Shown: piece after piece, positions 1-8,475 of the stretch | Layout: every line of letters starts with the position of its first letter | Position numbering within the stretch: the first letter of the stretch is position 1 | Source: Exiguobacterium aurantiacum DSM 6208 | GTDB taxonomy: Bacteria > Bacillota > Bacilli > Exiguobacteriales > Exiguobacteriaceae | NCBI RefSeq assembly: GCF_000702585.1 | Contig: NZ_JNIQ01000001.1 | Span: 935,001 to 999,000, forward strand | Direction of reading: 5' to 3' | Length of the DNA stretch: 64,000 nt | Position numbers and translations under genes: made by a program | The notes under the pieces: generated by a model | Databases searched by the model: none | The model's input: the letters and a program-made list of their open reading frames with translations, nothing else | Told to the model about the DNA's origin: nothing

Positions 1-870
1 CTCGGAAACTTTGGCCACTTTTTCGGGAGACAAGTCATAGATGAGAATGATGAACTCTTCGCCTCCGATTCGTGCGACCACGTCATGGGAACGTGTCTCG
101 ATCTTCAACAGTTCGGCGAATCGTTTCAAGACGAGGTCACCGTTCGGATGACCGTACGTATCGTTCACACGTTTGAAATGATCAATATCAAGTGCGAGCA
201 CGTTGTACGTCCTGCTTTCAGACACGAGTGATGTGGTTCGTTCCTCCCACATGCGGCGATTGAACAAACCGGTCAAATGGTCGCGTTCGGCCGAATGTTT
301 ATATTCCTTGGAACGTCGAGTCATTTGTTCTAAGTCGATGGCGAGTAGGCTCGCGAGTGTCCCGACGAGCAGTCCGACGATCCAAAACGTCAAGACAATC
401 TCGACGTAAGCACTGTTCCAACCGAGATTGATGAGGATCGAGACCGAGGTGATGAAGAGCGCCCAGACGTGCAACAGCATACTCTGCAACAACAGACGAC
501 GGACGTGACGATGAATCCACCACATGCCGACGCCGACGACGAACGTGGCGATAAACGCGACGATGGCCTGGTCGGTCAGCCCGAACAGAAAGCGGGTGCT
601 CGCGATGATGACCGTCGCAATCAAGAGCGGGAAGCGGGCCCCGTAAAAGGCGAGCAGGACGAGCGGCAAGTACCGTAAGTCGACGCGAACCTCATCGTTC
701 GCTTGGACCGCGTTGACCATGAGAAACAGACCGAGTCCCCCGGTCAATAATCCGATTAAGAAGCCACGGGATCGAAAGGAGCCGAAGCGGTCGGAGTGAT
801 ACAACTTGGAAATCAGGTAGAAGCCTTTGAACGCAACAGAGGCGTTCAGCAGGAGGGCGGTAAACGGCAC
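1..870 (-). CDS. Membrane-bound diguanylate cyclase (GGDEF), C-terminus cut by window edge
   Basis: The product would make the second messenger cyclic di-GMP from GTP. The visible 290 residues begin with roughly 190 hydrophobic residues in several membrane helices, resembling the 5TM sensor type, followed by a GGDEF domain. The signature RIGGEEFIIL is near residue 260, preceded by DIDHFKRVNDTYGHPNGD, so the catalytic loop looks intact. I chose the GTG at 870 because GGAAG lies about eight bases upstream. The end of the domain lies outside the window, so an extra EAL domain cannot be excluded. No operon partner is visible. Class is certain from the motif; the sensed signal is unknown. Confidence 0.9.
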   Translation of the reverse strand, partial: MPFTALLLNASVAFKGFYLISKLYHSDRFGSFRSRGFLIGLLTGGLGLFLMVNAVQANDEVRVDLRYLPLVLLAFYGARFPLLIATVIIASTRFLFGLTDQAIVAFIATFVVGVGMWWIHRHVRRLLLQSMLLHVWALFITSVSILINLGWNSAYVEIVLTFWIVGLLVGTLASLLAIDLEQMTRRSKEYKHSAERDHLTGLFNRRMWEERTTSLVSESRTYNVLALDIDHFKRVNDTYGHPNGDLVLKRFAELLKIETRSHDVVARIGGEEFIILIYDLSPEKVAKVSE

Positions 871-995
871 AATGTCACTTCCTTCAAAAATAGCTATACC
901 ACAAACGTAACAGACCGTTAAAAAATGTCAATTCATAATAGATTTCATTAGCGGATGAAAAAAGACAGTGCCTTCCTTTTCTTTCATCTTTGTTC

Positions 996-1034
996 AAAAA
1001 AGAGCACAAGCCACTCGAAAAGTGACCTGTGCTC
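996..1034 (-). terminator. Rho-independent terminator of the 48-residue protein gene
   Basis: Read on the minus strand, GAGCACAGGTCACT pairs with AGTGGCTTGTGCTC (two G-U pairs) around a short loop and is followed by six T. The left arm overlaps the stop codon. Confidence 0.8.
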
Positions 1035-1179
1035 ATGCTTTCTTCTTCGTCCCTTGAAAGGCGAAAAACATCGCGATACCGATGCCGAGCCCGATCCACC
1101 AATTGTCGAAGATCAAACCGAATATGACGATGAAGGCGACGGCGACCGGGAGTGCCAAAAAACCACGTTGTCGATTCAT
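1033..1179 (-). CDS. Small membrane protein, 48 residues
   Basis: A short gene with good translational signals: AAGGA lies about nine bases before the ATG at 1179, and a strong terminator overlaps the stop. The protein starts MNRQRGFLALPVAVAFIVI, has two hydrophobic stretches separated by a FDNWWIG turn, and ends in a basic QGTKKKA tail. An alternative in-frame ATG six bases upstream would add two residues. I do not recognise a family. The monocistronic arrangement and complete signals argue that it is real. Confidence 0.65.
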   Translation of the reverse strand: MNRQRGFLALPVAVAFIVIFGLIFDNWWIGLGIGIAMFFAFQGTKKKA

Positions 1180-1361
1180 GCTCATCCATCCTTTCTTGCG
1201 CTTCATTTATTTCTTCCCGAAACCGGGACACCTCATTCTTGTTGATAGCGTTTTCATAAAAACGGCTCTATATCAACGTTTGTCTAATTAATGAACAGTA
1301 TTATTTTCATGTGAAATAGTGAGCAAAAACATGTGGCGCATCGAAAGGGACCCTGCTATAT

Positions 1362-1390
1362 TTGACTTGTGATAATTTTCACAATAATTC
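1362..1390 (+). promoter_or_regulatory. cstA promoter with an FNR/CRP-type palindrome
   Basis: TTGACT at 1362-1367 and TAATTC at 1385-1390 are 17 bases apart and form a plausible sigma-A promoter. The spacer from 1367 to 1384 is the inverted repeat TTGTGA-N6-TCACAA, matching the TGTGA-N6-TCACA form known for CRP/FNR family regulators. A site between -35 and -10 would normally repress. Binding by any specific regulator is inference. Confidence 0.55.
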
Positions 1391-1425
1391 ATTCATTATC
1401 CGTCATATATAGGAGGAACATCAAA

Positions 1426-2868
1426 ATGATCACATTCTTCATCGCATTAGGATTACTATTGATCGGTTATCTCGTTTACGGCCGCTACGTCGAGAAGACG
1501 TTCGGCATCAAGGAGGAGCGGACGACGCCCGCCTTCGCGTCACAGGACGGCATCGATTATGTGCCGATGGGCAAGAAACGCAACTCGATGATCCAGCTGT
1601 TGAACATCGCCGGCGTCGGGCCGATCTTCGGGCCGATCATGGGGGCGCTCTATGGCCCGGTCGCGTTCCTCTGGATCGTCTTCGGGTCGATCTTCGCCGG
1701 GGCCGTGCACGACTATTTGACGGGCATGATCTCGCTTCGTAACAACGGGGCGCACTTGCCGCAGCTCGCCGAGAAGTTCCTCGGTCGCTCGCTTCGCCAT
1801 ATCGTCAACGGGTTCGCCTTGCTCTTACTTCTCTTGGTCGGGACGGTGTTCGTCACGTCACCGAGCAACATGATCAACAACTTGTTCGGTGGGGACGCGT
1901 CGACGCTCGTCTTCGTCATCTTCGCCATCTTCGCTTACTACATTTTGGCGACGCTCCTCCCGGTCGACAAGATCATCGGCCGCATCTACCCGTTCTTCGG
2001 CGCGCTCCTGTTGATCAGCGCCGTCGGCATCGGGGTCAGCCTGTTCGCACAGGGCTACAAGGTGCCGGAGATGTCACTGACGAACATGCACCCGGACGGC
2101 CTGCCGATCTGGCCGCTCCTCTTCTTCACGATCTCGTGCGGGGCCCTGTCCGGCTTCCATGCGACCCAGTCGCCGATCATCTCGCGGACGACGATGAAGG
2201 AGAGCAACGGCCGCTCGATCTTCTACGGCATGATGATCGTCGAGGCGGTCATCGCGATGGTATGGGCCGGTGCGGCCATGGCCATCTTCGAGCCGGGTGA
2301 ACTGCTCGGGATGATCCAGGACGGCACCCCGGCGCTCGTCGTCCAGGAAGTGGCGACGCTCATGCTCGGCAGCATCGGCGGCACGCTCGCCATCCTCGGC
2401 GTCATCGTCCTGCCGATCACGTCCGGCGACACGGCGTTCCGCAGCGCCCGGATGATCATCGCCGACTACTTGAAGGTCGCGCAGAAGAAGTTCGCCTCAC
2501 GTCTTTGGATCGCACTGCCGCTCTTCGCCATCTCGTACGTGTTGACGAACATGGACTTCCAGATGCTCTGGCAGTACTTCAACTGGGCGAACCAGACGAC
2601 GGCCGTCATCGCGCTCTTCGTCGGGGCGATGTACTTGTATATCAAGGGGCGCAACCACTACATCGCGCTCGTCCCGGGCACGTTCATGCTGTACGCGGTC
2701 TGGTTCTACATCCTGACGGCGCCGATCGGCTTCAAGATGGACGGGCCGATCCCGTACGTCATCGCCACGATCGGGACCATCACGTTGCTCGTCTTGTTCC
2801 ACGTGCGCGCGCGTTCGATGCGGGCCCAGAACATGGACTGCGACGTCGATATCGATACAGCCGCATGA
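1426..2868 (+). CDS. cstA: CstA family carbon starvation transporter
   Basis: CstA proteins import peptides and, in some species, pyruvate. This 480-residue protein is almost entirely hydrophobic, with more than ten membrane helices, and has the family's conserved opening region (NIAGVGPIFGPIMGALYGP, then GAVHDYLTGM) and the FHATQSPIISR segment mid-protein. The length matches the shorter CstA form rather than the roughly 600 to 700-residue one. The start at 1426 is chosen because AGGAGGA stands eight bases upstream; a longer reading to 1369 lacks a site and overlaps the promoter. It is alone in its unit and ends in a strong terminator. Confidence 0.92.
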   Translation: MITFFIALGLLLIGYLVYGRYVEKTFGIKEERTTPAFASQDGIDYVPMGKKRNSMIQLLNIAGVGPIFGPIMGALYGPVAFLWIVFGSIFAGAVHDYLTGMISLRNNGAHLPQLAEKFLGRSLRHIVNGFALLLLLLVGTVFVTSPSNMINNLFGGDASTLVFVIFAIFAYYILATLLPVDKIIGRIYPFFGALLLISAVGIGVSLFAQGYKVPEMSLTNMHPDGLPIWPLLFFTISCGALSGFHATQSPIISRTTMKESNGRSIFYGMMIVEAVIAMVWAGAAMAIFEPGELLGMIQDGTPALVVQEVATLMLGSIGGTLAILGVIVLPITSGDTAFRSARMIIADYLKVAQKKFASRLWIALPLFAISYVLTNMDFQMLWQYFNWANQTTAVIALFVGAMYLYIKGRNHYIALVPGTFMLYAVWFYILTAPIGFKMDGPIPYVIATIGTITLLVLFHVRARSMRAQNMDCDVDIDTAA

Positions 2869-2870
2869 CA

Positions 2871-2902
2871 AAAGGGTTTGACCGTGACGGTCAAACCCTT
2901 TC
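2871..2902. terminator. Bidirectional terminator between cstA and the kinase gene
   Basis: AAAGGGTTTGACCG and CGGTCAAACCCTTT form a long perfect stem with A and T runs on both sides, serving cstA on plus and the histidine kinase on minus. The kinase stop codon (2891-2893) is inside the stem. Confidence 0.9.
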
Positions 2903-4069
2903 TTCGTGTTCACCGAGCCGCGTCGTGCTCGTGGCGGTCGGGGAGTAGAGGTAGATGCAAAACGTCGTGCCTTCCCCGTAGACGGAATCGGCATGGATGC
3001 CCCAACCGTGCGCCTCGGCGATCCGTTTACAGATGCGCAGGCCGAGACCGGTCCCTTTGATCGGGCGGTGGGCGTCGGAGTCGACGCGGTAATACTCGTC
3101 AAAGATGTACGGCAACGCCTCCTTGGGGATGCCGATGCCTGAGTCTTTGACGGACAAGACGAGCGTCCCGTTCTCGTCCGTCACGTCGACCGTGACGGTG
3201 CCGCCTTCCGGCGAGTACTTGATGGCGTTGCCGACCAAGTTGTGGACGAGCTGCAACAGCTTTTCTTGATCGGCCTCGATGACAAGGCCGTCCGGTGCCG
3301 CTAACGTCACATGGTGATCAGAAGACGTCGTGTCATAACTCGCCACCACTTCCTCGAGGAGTGGTTTCAATGCGACCGGTTCCCGTGCGAGCAAGTCCTC
3401 GGAATACGTGACGCGCTGATAGTCGAGGAAGTTGTCGACGAGTCGCTCGAGCCGGTCCGCCTCCTGTTTCACGAGCGTCAGCATGGCGTGTGTCTTCTCG
3501 TCATCCTTGTGGCGATGCATGAGCAGTTCGGTGTAACCGGTGATGGCGGTGAGCGGTGTCCGGAAGTCGTGGGACAGCTCGGCGAGGAACGCGTCTTTTT
3601 GTTCCTCGAATTGGATCATTTCCGTCTCGTCGCGCCACATGATGAAGACGCCGCGCGGGGTGTGCGTGAAGTTGAAGATGAGTTGGATCACCCGTTCCCC
3701 AAGGTGGAGTTGACGGGAGTCCATCCGCGGGCAACAAACAAAGCGGTTGTCGAGCATTTCTTGCCAAAGCGGTGCCACGGCGTTAAGGTCGGCCCCGTTC
3801 TCTTTAAAGCGAGCGAAAAAGAATTCGGTGAGCGCGGTCGTGTCCTCGAAGCGGCGGGTGACCATCGCCGGGCACATCGCGCGCAGCTCATCGTTCGAAT
3901 AGAGGTGGTTGCGGGTGAAGTCGATATAACAGATGGCATCTTGCGCTTCCTTGACGATCGATGCGATCGGGAAGCTGTGCGGCGACCGGGTCCGTTTGGC
4001 GGGAAGGGGACGTTTCCCTCCGTTCCGGTGATGGTGGCGGCGCGATGGATAGAACTGTTTTCGTTCCAT
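2891..4069 (-). CDS. Cytoplasmic PAS-type sensor histidine kinase, no adjacent regulator
   Basis: The 392-residue product has no membrane helix. A PAS-like region (about residues 45-150) is followed by a HisKA segment with ELSHDFRTPLTAITGY, whose histidine near residue 165 is the phosphorylation site. An ATPase domain follows with NLVGNAIKYSPEGG, DSGIGIP and GTGLGLRICKRIAEAHG boxes, all intact. Start at 4069: GGAGG lies about nine bases upstream. No response regulator gene is next to it, so the partner is elsewhere. The N-terminus is rich in Arg, His and Lys. A soluble redox or metabolite sensor is likely, but the ligand cannot be read from sequence. Confidence 0.9.
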   Translation of the reverse strand: MERKQFYPSRRHHHRNGGKRPLPAKRTRSPHSFPIASIVKEAQDAICYIDFTRNHLYSNDELRAMCPAMVTRRFEDTTALTEFFFARFKENGADLNAVAPLWQEMLDNRFVCCPRMDSRQLHLGERVIQLIFNFTHTPRGVFIMWRDETEMIQFEEQKDAFLAELSHDFRTPLTAITGYTELLMHRHKDDEKTHAMLTLVKQEADRLERLVDNFLDYQRVTYSEDLLAREPVALKPLLEEVVASYDTTSSDHHVTLAAPDGLVIEADQEKLLQLVHNLVGNAIKYSPEGGTVTVDVTDENGTLVLSVKDSGIGIPKEALPYIFDEYYRVDSDAHRPIKGTGLGLRICKRIAEAHGWGIHADSVYGEGTTFCIYLYSPTATSTTRLGEHEERV

Positions 4070-4234
4070 AGGCGAACCTCCTTTCACTCTTGTTACACGT
4101 ATCACATAAGTAAAGAGGAATGATCCTCTAGCAAGTCGTTATCTTTTGATTCCCATTATACGTCAATGCCGCGAAAACCAATAGTCACAATAAAGTACCA
4201 ATCAAATTCGGGTACAAACCGGGACAAATCGGAC

Positions 4235-4265
4235 AAAAAACCTCCACCCGGTGAGGGATGGAGGT
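4235..4265 (-). terminator. Terminator of the M23 peptidase gene
   Basis: On minus, ACCTCCATCCCTCACCGGGTGGAGGT folds into a stem followed by six T. Confidence 0.8.
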
Positions 4266-4271
4266 GAGGTG

Positions 4272-4988
4272 TCAAAAGAAGTTATAAGGGTTGAGACTGC
4301 TCGCCGGTGCGCTGCTGCTGTAGACGTACGGCGACTTATGTACTTCGAAATGAAGATGGCTGCCGAACGAGTTGCCGGTGTTGCCGACCGTGCCGATATT
4401 CGCGCCTCGTAAGACGGTCTGTCCCTGGACGACGTTCAAGCGGTCGAGGTGGGCGTAGACGGTCGTGTACGACTGTCCGTTCAATTGATGCGTGATCATG
4501 ATGTGGTTCCCGTAGGCGCCGGCGTTGCGGGCGACGATGACTTGTCCGCCAGACGCGGCGATGACCGGCGTGCCTTTCGCTGCCGCGAGGTCGATGCCGT
4601 TATGGAACGTGTAGCCGTAAACGCCGCTCGCCGGACCATACTTTTGCGTCAACGTGCCTTTCGTCGGCATGAGGAGCTTCGTCCTCGATGTCGTTTGGAG
4701 CGTCGTACTCGCATAAGGTTTAATGAATGCGCTCGAGACGTAGCGGGACGTGCCGTTGAAATTGATTTTCGTCCATGAACCCGTCGTCTGTTGCGCCGAA
4801 AACGTCTGGCCGAGCTTGACGCTGCCGACGATTGCGTACGTCGTACCAGGGCCGGACCGGACGTTCAAACTGTTTACTGTCACTTCAGCTTTGTAATACG
4901 TCGACGCTTCGACCGGCGTCGGGGCCGGGGTGATGAGACCGATGGTGAGCAACGCACTTAATAAAATTGTCATTAATTTCTTTTTCAT
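4272..4988 (-). CDS. Secreted SH3-domain M23 family metallopeptidase
   Basis: A cell-wall hydrolase of 238 residues. A signal peptide (MKKKLMTILLSALLTIGLI, then a PVEAS cleavage region) is followed by a bacterial SH3 domain (about residues 30-90, with NSLNVRSGPGTTYAIVG) that binds peptidoglycan, then an M23 domain. Zinc-ligand motifs are present: HNGIDLA near residue 129 and HLHFEVH near 215, with a histidine in VYAHLDRL between them. It should cut peptide cross-links outside the cell. The ATG at 4988 is preferred over one 45 bases upstream because it begins the signal peptide; the ribosome site GAAGGG is at a rather long distance. Monocistronic. Confidence 0.9.
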   Translation of the reverse strand: MKKKLMTILLSALLTIGLITPAPTPVEASTYYKAEVTVNSLNVRSGPGTTYAIVGSVKLGQTFSAQQTTGSWTKINFNGTSRYVSSAFIKPYASTTLQTTSRTKLLMPTKGTLTQKYGPASGVYGYTFHNGIDLAAAKGTPVIAASGGQVIVARNAGAYGNHIMITHQLNGQSYTTVYAHLDRLNVVQGQTVLRGANIGTVGNTGNSFGSHLHFEVHKSPYVYSSSAPASSLNPYNFF

Positions 4989-5132
4989 TTTTATGGAAAT
5001 CCCTTCGGTGTGAAAGATTAGTATATGCGACATAATGAACCTGATAATTTAAATTTTATCACCAAAAATATATTTTTATATTTCATTTATATTTCAAAAA
5101 AATATATTGCCATTTTAAAACATGACGGTTTG

Positions 5133-6066
5133 TCAAATTAAGCGCAACACTTCCTCCGCGAAGGCCTCGTGTGCGGTCTTCCAGCCGAGACATTTCCTCG
5201 GCCGCCCGTTGATCTTGGCGAGCGCGTCCACGATCTCTCCCTGGCCGACCGTCGCGAAGTCCGATCCTTTCGGGAAGAACTCGCGCAGGAGGCCGTTGGC
5301 GTTCTCGTTGCTGCCGCGCTGCCACGACGAGTACGGGTCGGCGAAATACATCGGCACGCCGAGTGTCGCCCGGACGCGCTCGTGACAGCTGAACTCCTTG
5401 CCCCGGTCCGTCGTCGCCGTCTTGAACGTGCCCGCTGGGAAGGCCGCGTGGACCGTGTGGATCGCCTCCTCCATCGAGGCCGCGCTGCGGTCCGCGATCG
5501 GCAGGGCGAGGTAGAACCGGCTCTTTCGCTCGATGAACGTCGCGACGCACGCCCTCGACTTCCCGCCCGGAGACGACCGGATCGAGCTCCCAGTGGCCGA
5601 ATGTCTCGCGTGTGCGCACCTCTCTCGGACGTTTGGCGATGGACAGACCGATGTTGAATCGACCACGTGTCTCTATCGGTTTCTGGCGCTTGCCCTTCTG
5701 CCGGAGCACGGTCACCGGTACGTCGATCAACCCCGAATAGATCCAACGATAGATGGTCGAGAAGGCGATTTTCCCGTCGAAGAGACGACCCACGATCTGT
5801 TCCGGGGACCAGGTCGCCCGCAGCTTCTCGATGATCGTCCGGCGCATCATGTCGTCGAGCTTCGTCTTGGCGCCGCAGTTTCGCTTCGCATTGGCGTAGC
5901 GCTCCTGTGCGCGTTCGGCCGTGTAGCCGGGGTTCCTTCTGATCTCCCGCGAGACGGTCGAGGGCTGTCGCCCGAGCCGTCTCGCGATGGACCGTACGGA
6001 CATCCCGAGCTCCAGGTAGGTCTCTATTTTCACGCGTTCCGCTGTGGTAAGATGGGTATAGCTCAT
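5133..6066 (-). pseudogene. IS30 family transposase with internal frameshift
   Basis: The first frame (from the ATG at 6066, GGAGGAATCGAC just upstream) encodes the IS30 N-terminus MSYTHLTTAERVKIETYL with helix-turn-helix and reads through GHWELDPVVSGR near residue 165. After that it turns to nonsense. The correct continuation, KSRACVATFIERKSRFYLAL with TTDRGKEF and the SNENANGLLREFFPKG block, is in another frame and runs to 5133. The shift is near 5566 in a G-rich run and needs a net +1 or -2. All three acidic residues of the DDE triad are present, but in two frames. The usual T after WELD is P. Either a dead copy, a sequencing slip, or frameshifting. Confidence 0.85.
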
Positions 6067-6169
6067 GTCGATTCCTCCGTGTGAATGTGTGTTGTGGTGA
6101 CTTCATTCTACACGAGGCCGTCGCTATGGGCTTTTTTTGCGTTCACGTTCAGGTGTTGCACTTAATTTT
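5135..6169 (-). mobile_element. IS30 family insertion sequence, about 1.04 kb
   Basis: The transposase reading frames are bounded by imperfect inverted repeats: AAATTAAGCGCAACACTT at 5135-5152 and, reversed, AAATTAAGTGCAACACCT at 6152-6169, differing at two positions. The left repeat overlaps the end of the transposase gene. I could not fix the exact outermost bases or a target duplication. The element lies between the M23 peptidase gene and the metal-resistance island. Confidence 0.8.
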
Positions 6170-6185
6170 ATAATTCATCACATAG

Positions 6186-6219
6186 AAAAACGAACCTGTC
6201 CGGACTGGACAAGTTCGTT
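6186..6219 (-). terminator. Terminator of the ydhK-like/oxidase unit
   Basis: On minus, AACGAACTTGTCC-AGTCC-GGACAGGTTCGTT forms a stem ending in five T. Confidence 0.85.
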
Positions 6220-6250
6220 ATAGTCGCTTCATATGGTCGGTCTGACTTCT

Positions 6251-6823
6251 TTAGTTCGCGGACAGTTCGTCTTCGGTCACCCATTTATGGTTCGTGACTC
6301 GTTCACCATTGTCGAGCTCGAAATCGACCATGTAAACCGTCGTCTCCTCAGCAGAGTCGATCGTTGCGGTCGCACCACCCATGCCGCTCATGTGCTCGGC
6401 ATCGACCGTCACTTCGTCGCCTGGCTCGTAAGCGCCGGCTTTTGCGTCGACGATCTCTTCGTGAATGATCCACTTATGGTCACGCACTCGTTCGCCCCCA
6501 TGCATCGGGTCGTACGAGATGCTATAGACGACCGTGTCGTAGGCACCGACGATGGTCGCCTCGGCCCCTTCCATTCCTGGCATATGGGCTTCGGTAATGA
6601 CAGCTTGATCTCCGACATTGAACGTCGGGTTCTCGGCTTCTTGAAGACCTGTCGGCAATTCACGGGAACCGGACATGTCCATATTTCCATGGTCCATCGT
6701 CTCTTCCATCTGGTCATTCATGTTCGTGTTGCTATTCGTTGTGTCGTCTTCACCGCAAGCGGCGAGTAAACCGCTGAGTGAGAGTGCCATCGTTATCGTC
6801 GCAAGTTTCTTACTTAAATTCAT
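6251..6823 (-). CDS. YdhK family (DUF1541) lipoprotein
   Basis: A 190-residue exported lipoprotein. The signal sequence ends in the lipobox LLAAC (Cys about residue 22). A Met/His/Asp-rich linker (MNDQMEETMDHGNMDMSG) follows, the kind of stretch that binds copper ions. Then come two copies of the DUF1541 repeat, each with a GDEV or GDQA, MxGMxGA and VxDHKW or VTNHKW pattern (about residues 65-125 and 130-190). It follows the multicopper oxidase gene by 23 bases on the same strand and shares its terminator, so the two form an operon. The family commonly sits beside copper resistance genes; its biochemical role is not established. GGAGGAATAACG precedes the ATG. Confidence 0.9.
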   Translation of the reverse strand: MNLSKKLATITMALSLSGLLAACGEDDTTNSNTNMNDQMEETMDHGNMDMSGSRELPTGLQEAENPTFNVGDQAVITEAHMPGMEGAEATIVGAYDTVVYSISYDPMHGGERVRDHKWIIHEEIVDAKAGAYEPGDEVTVDAEHMSGMGGATATIDSAEETTVYMVDFELDNGERVTNHKWVTEDELSAN

Positions 6824-6846
6824 CGTTATTCCTCCATTTTAGGGGG

Positions 6847-8343
6847 TCAGTTGACTTGTAACTGACCCATCATTCCGTTTTCCTCATGTTCGAGGATGTG
6901 GCAGTGGTACATAAACGTTCCTTTTTCTTGGAACGTCATCTCGATTTTGACCATCTCGCCTGGTGCCACCGCGACCGTATCTTTCCAACCTCTTTCGTTC
7001 TCAGGAGGCGGGTTCCCGTCCCGCTCGAGAATTCGGAACTGGACGCCGTGAATATGGAACGGGTGGGTCATACCGCCCATCATGTCTTCACGGTTATAAA
7101 TTTCCCACACTTCGGTCGAGCCTTGTTCGACGTTAATATCGATGCGATCAGGATCGAACCGTTTCCCATCAATCGTCACCATGTTTCCCATCCCGAATAA
7201 CGTGAGCCGCCGGTCGGCTCCACTCGAATCGTTCGAAGTATATTCTTCTGTAGGGTGCTCGAACCCATCTTCGTCTTGTTTGTTGCGTTCGCGTAACGTA
7301 AATGAGGTGAACGCAACACCGTTCGCTTGAAGGTCGATTTTGTCCTGAAGTGATTGCCCAGAGAAGTCGATTAAAATTTCGGCCCGTTCGCTAGGCGTGA
7401 GCGTCAACGTCTCGAGTGAAACTGGTTTGTCGAGCCGTCCGCCGTCTGTTGCAATCTGGATGAACGGTTCCCCGTTCGATAGAGAAAAGTCGAGATTCCG
7501 TGCATTGGAGCCATTGACGAGGCGAACGCGTAACGTCTCCGTTGTCACGTCGAACGTCGTATTGATTGCCCCGTTCGCGATGATCGTGTCTCCGAGCGTA
7601 CCATCGATATTCATTTGGCCATCGTAGTCGAGTTCCCCGTCGGCGGTGAAGAGCCGATCTTGGACGATGAGCGGGATGTCATCGATACCGTACGTGTTCG
7701 GCAGTCCTGTCGGCATCTCACTGGTCACATAAAGGAGACCGGCCAAGCCAAGATATACTTGTTCGGCTGTCGCACCCATAGGATGCGGATGGAACCAGAG
7801 CGTAGCCGGTTCTTGGTCGATATCGAGACGAACTTGTTTCTCTTCACCTGATGCAATGAGTTGATGAGGCCCACCGTCTTCTTCCCCAGGTATGACGAGG
7901 CCGTGCCAATGGAAAGAGGTCGCCTCGTCGAGCTGATTGATCGTGTTGATATAGACGGTCTTTCCTGCCGGCAATTCAATCATTGGGCCGAGCACGTTCC
8001 CGTTATAGCCAAGCGTCTCGGTTCTGACACCTTCGTCGAAGAATCGATGTTCCCCGAGTTCGGTCCGGACCGTGTAATAGAGCGCATCGTCCGTGACGCG
8101 GTCGGGCTGAAGCCGTTCCGGAATCGGTAGTGGTTTGGTCGGTTCGCTAGAGGCGGTGAGGTCGATCGTGTTCCCTCGTCCCATCCCTCCGTGCATCATA
8201 CCAACGTCGTCTTGATTTCCCATGAATGAATCGTTTCCCATCATCCAACGTCCCGGCGTGAACGTGAACAAAAGGAGGAGCAGTCCAACCACGATACTAA
8301 GCACGAGACCCGCCCCGATGATCCATGTTATCGAGCGGTTCAT
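6847..8343 (-). CDS. Multicopper oxidase (CueO/CotA/laccase-like), membrane-anchored
   Basis: The 498-residue product carries an N-terminal membrane anchor, a Met-rich stretch (MMGNDSFMGNQDDVGMMHGGMG) and three cupredoxin domains. All four copper-binding blocks are visible: HWHGLVIP, WFHPHPMG, HPFHIHGVQF near residue 427 and YHCHILEHEENGMM near 480, so type 1, 2 and 3 copper centres should form. Likely role is oxidation of Cu(I) to less toxic Cu(II) outside the membrane. ATG at 8343 is chosen because AAAGGA stands nine bases upstream; a start 18 bases earlier lacks a site. It is divergent from the copper ATPase gene and cotranscribed with the ydhK-like gene. Confidence 0.93.
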   Translation of the reverse strand: MNRSITWIIGAGLVLSIVVGLLLLLFTFTPGRWMMGNDSFMGNQDDVGMMHGGMGRGNTIDLTASSEPTKPLPIPERLQPDRVTDDALYYTVRTELGEHRFFDEGVRTETLGYNGNVLGPMIELPAGKTVYINTINQLDEATSFHWHGLVIPGEEDGGPHQLIASGEEKQVRLDIDQEPATLWFHPHPMGATAEQVYLGLAGLLYVTSEMPTGLPNTYGIDDIPLIVQDRLFTADGELDYDGQMNIDGTLGDTIIANGAINTTFDVTTETLRVRLVNGSNARNLDFSLSNGEPFIQIATDGGRLDKPVSLETLTLTPSERAEILIDFSGQSLQDKIDLQANGVAFTSFTLRERNKQDEDGFEHPTEEYTSNDSSGADRRLTLFGMGNMVTIDGKRFDPDRIDINVEQGSTEVWEIYNREDMMGGMTHPFHIHGVQFRILERDGNPPPENERGWKDTVAVAPGEMVKIEMTFQEKGTFMYHCHILEHEENGMMGQLQVN

Positions 8344-8434
8344 AAGGCATCGTCCTTTCATCCAAAAGTACCAGCCTAGTTAGTTATACCAACAAGTTAT
8401 GAAATTTTTGTTAAAGAGAAAAGTAAGTTTCGAT

Positions 8435-8451
8435 ATACCAAATAGGGGTAT
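8435..8451. promoter_or_regulatory. Candidate CsoR-type operator in the oxidase/ATPase divergent region
   Basis: ATACC-N7-GGTAT is a palindrome with the G-run (AGGGGTAT) typical of CsoR copper-repressor sites; a further GGTAT half lies at 8454-8458. A weak promoter TTGTTA (8408-8413) - 18 bases - GATATA (8432-8437) would place the site over the -10 element of the ATPase gene. No csoR gene is in the window. Assignment is inference from motif and context. Confidence 0.45.
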
Positions 8452-8475
8452 GAGGTATACATAGGAGGTGGTAAC

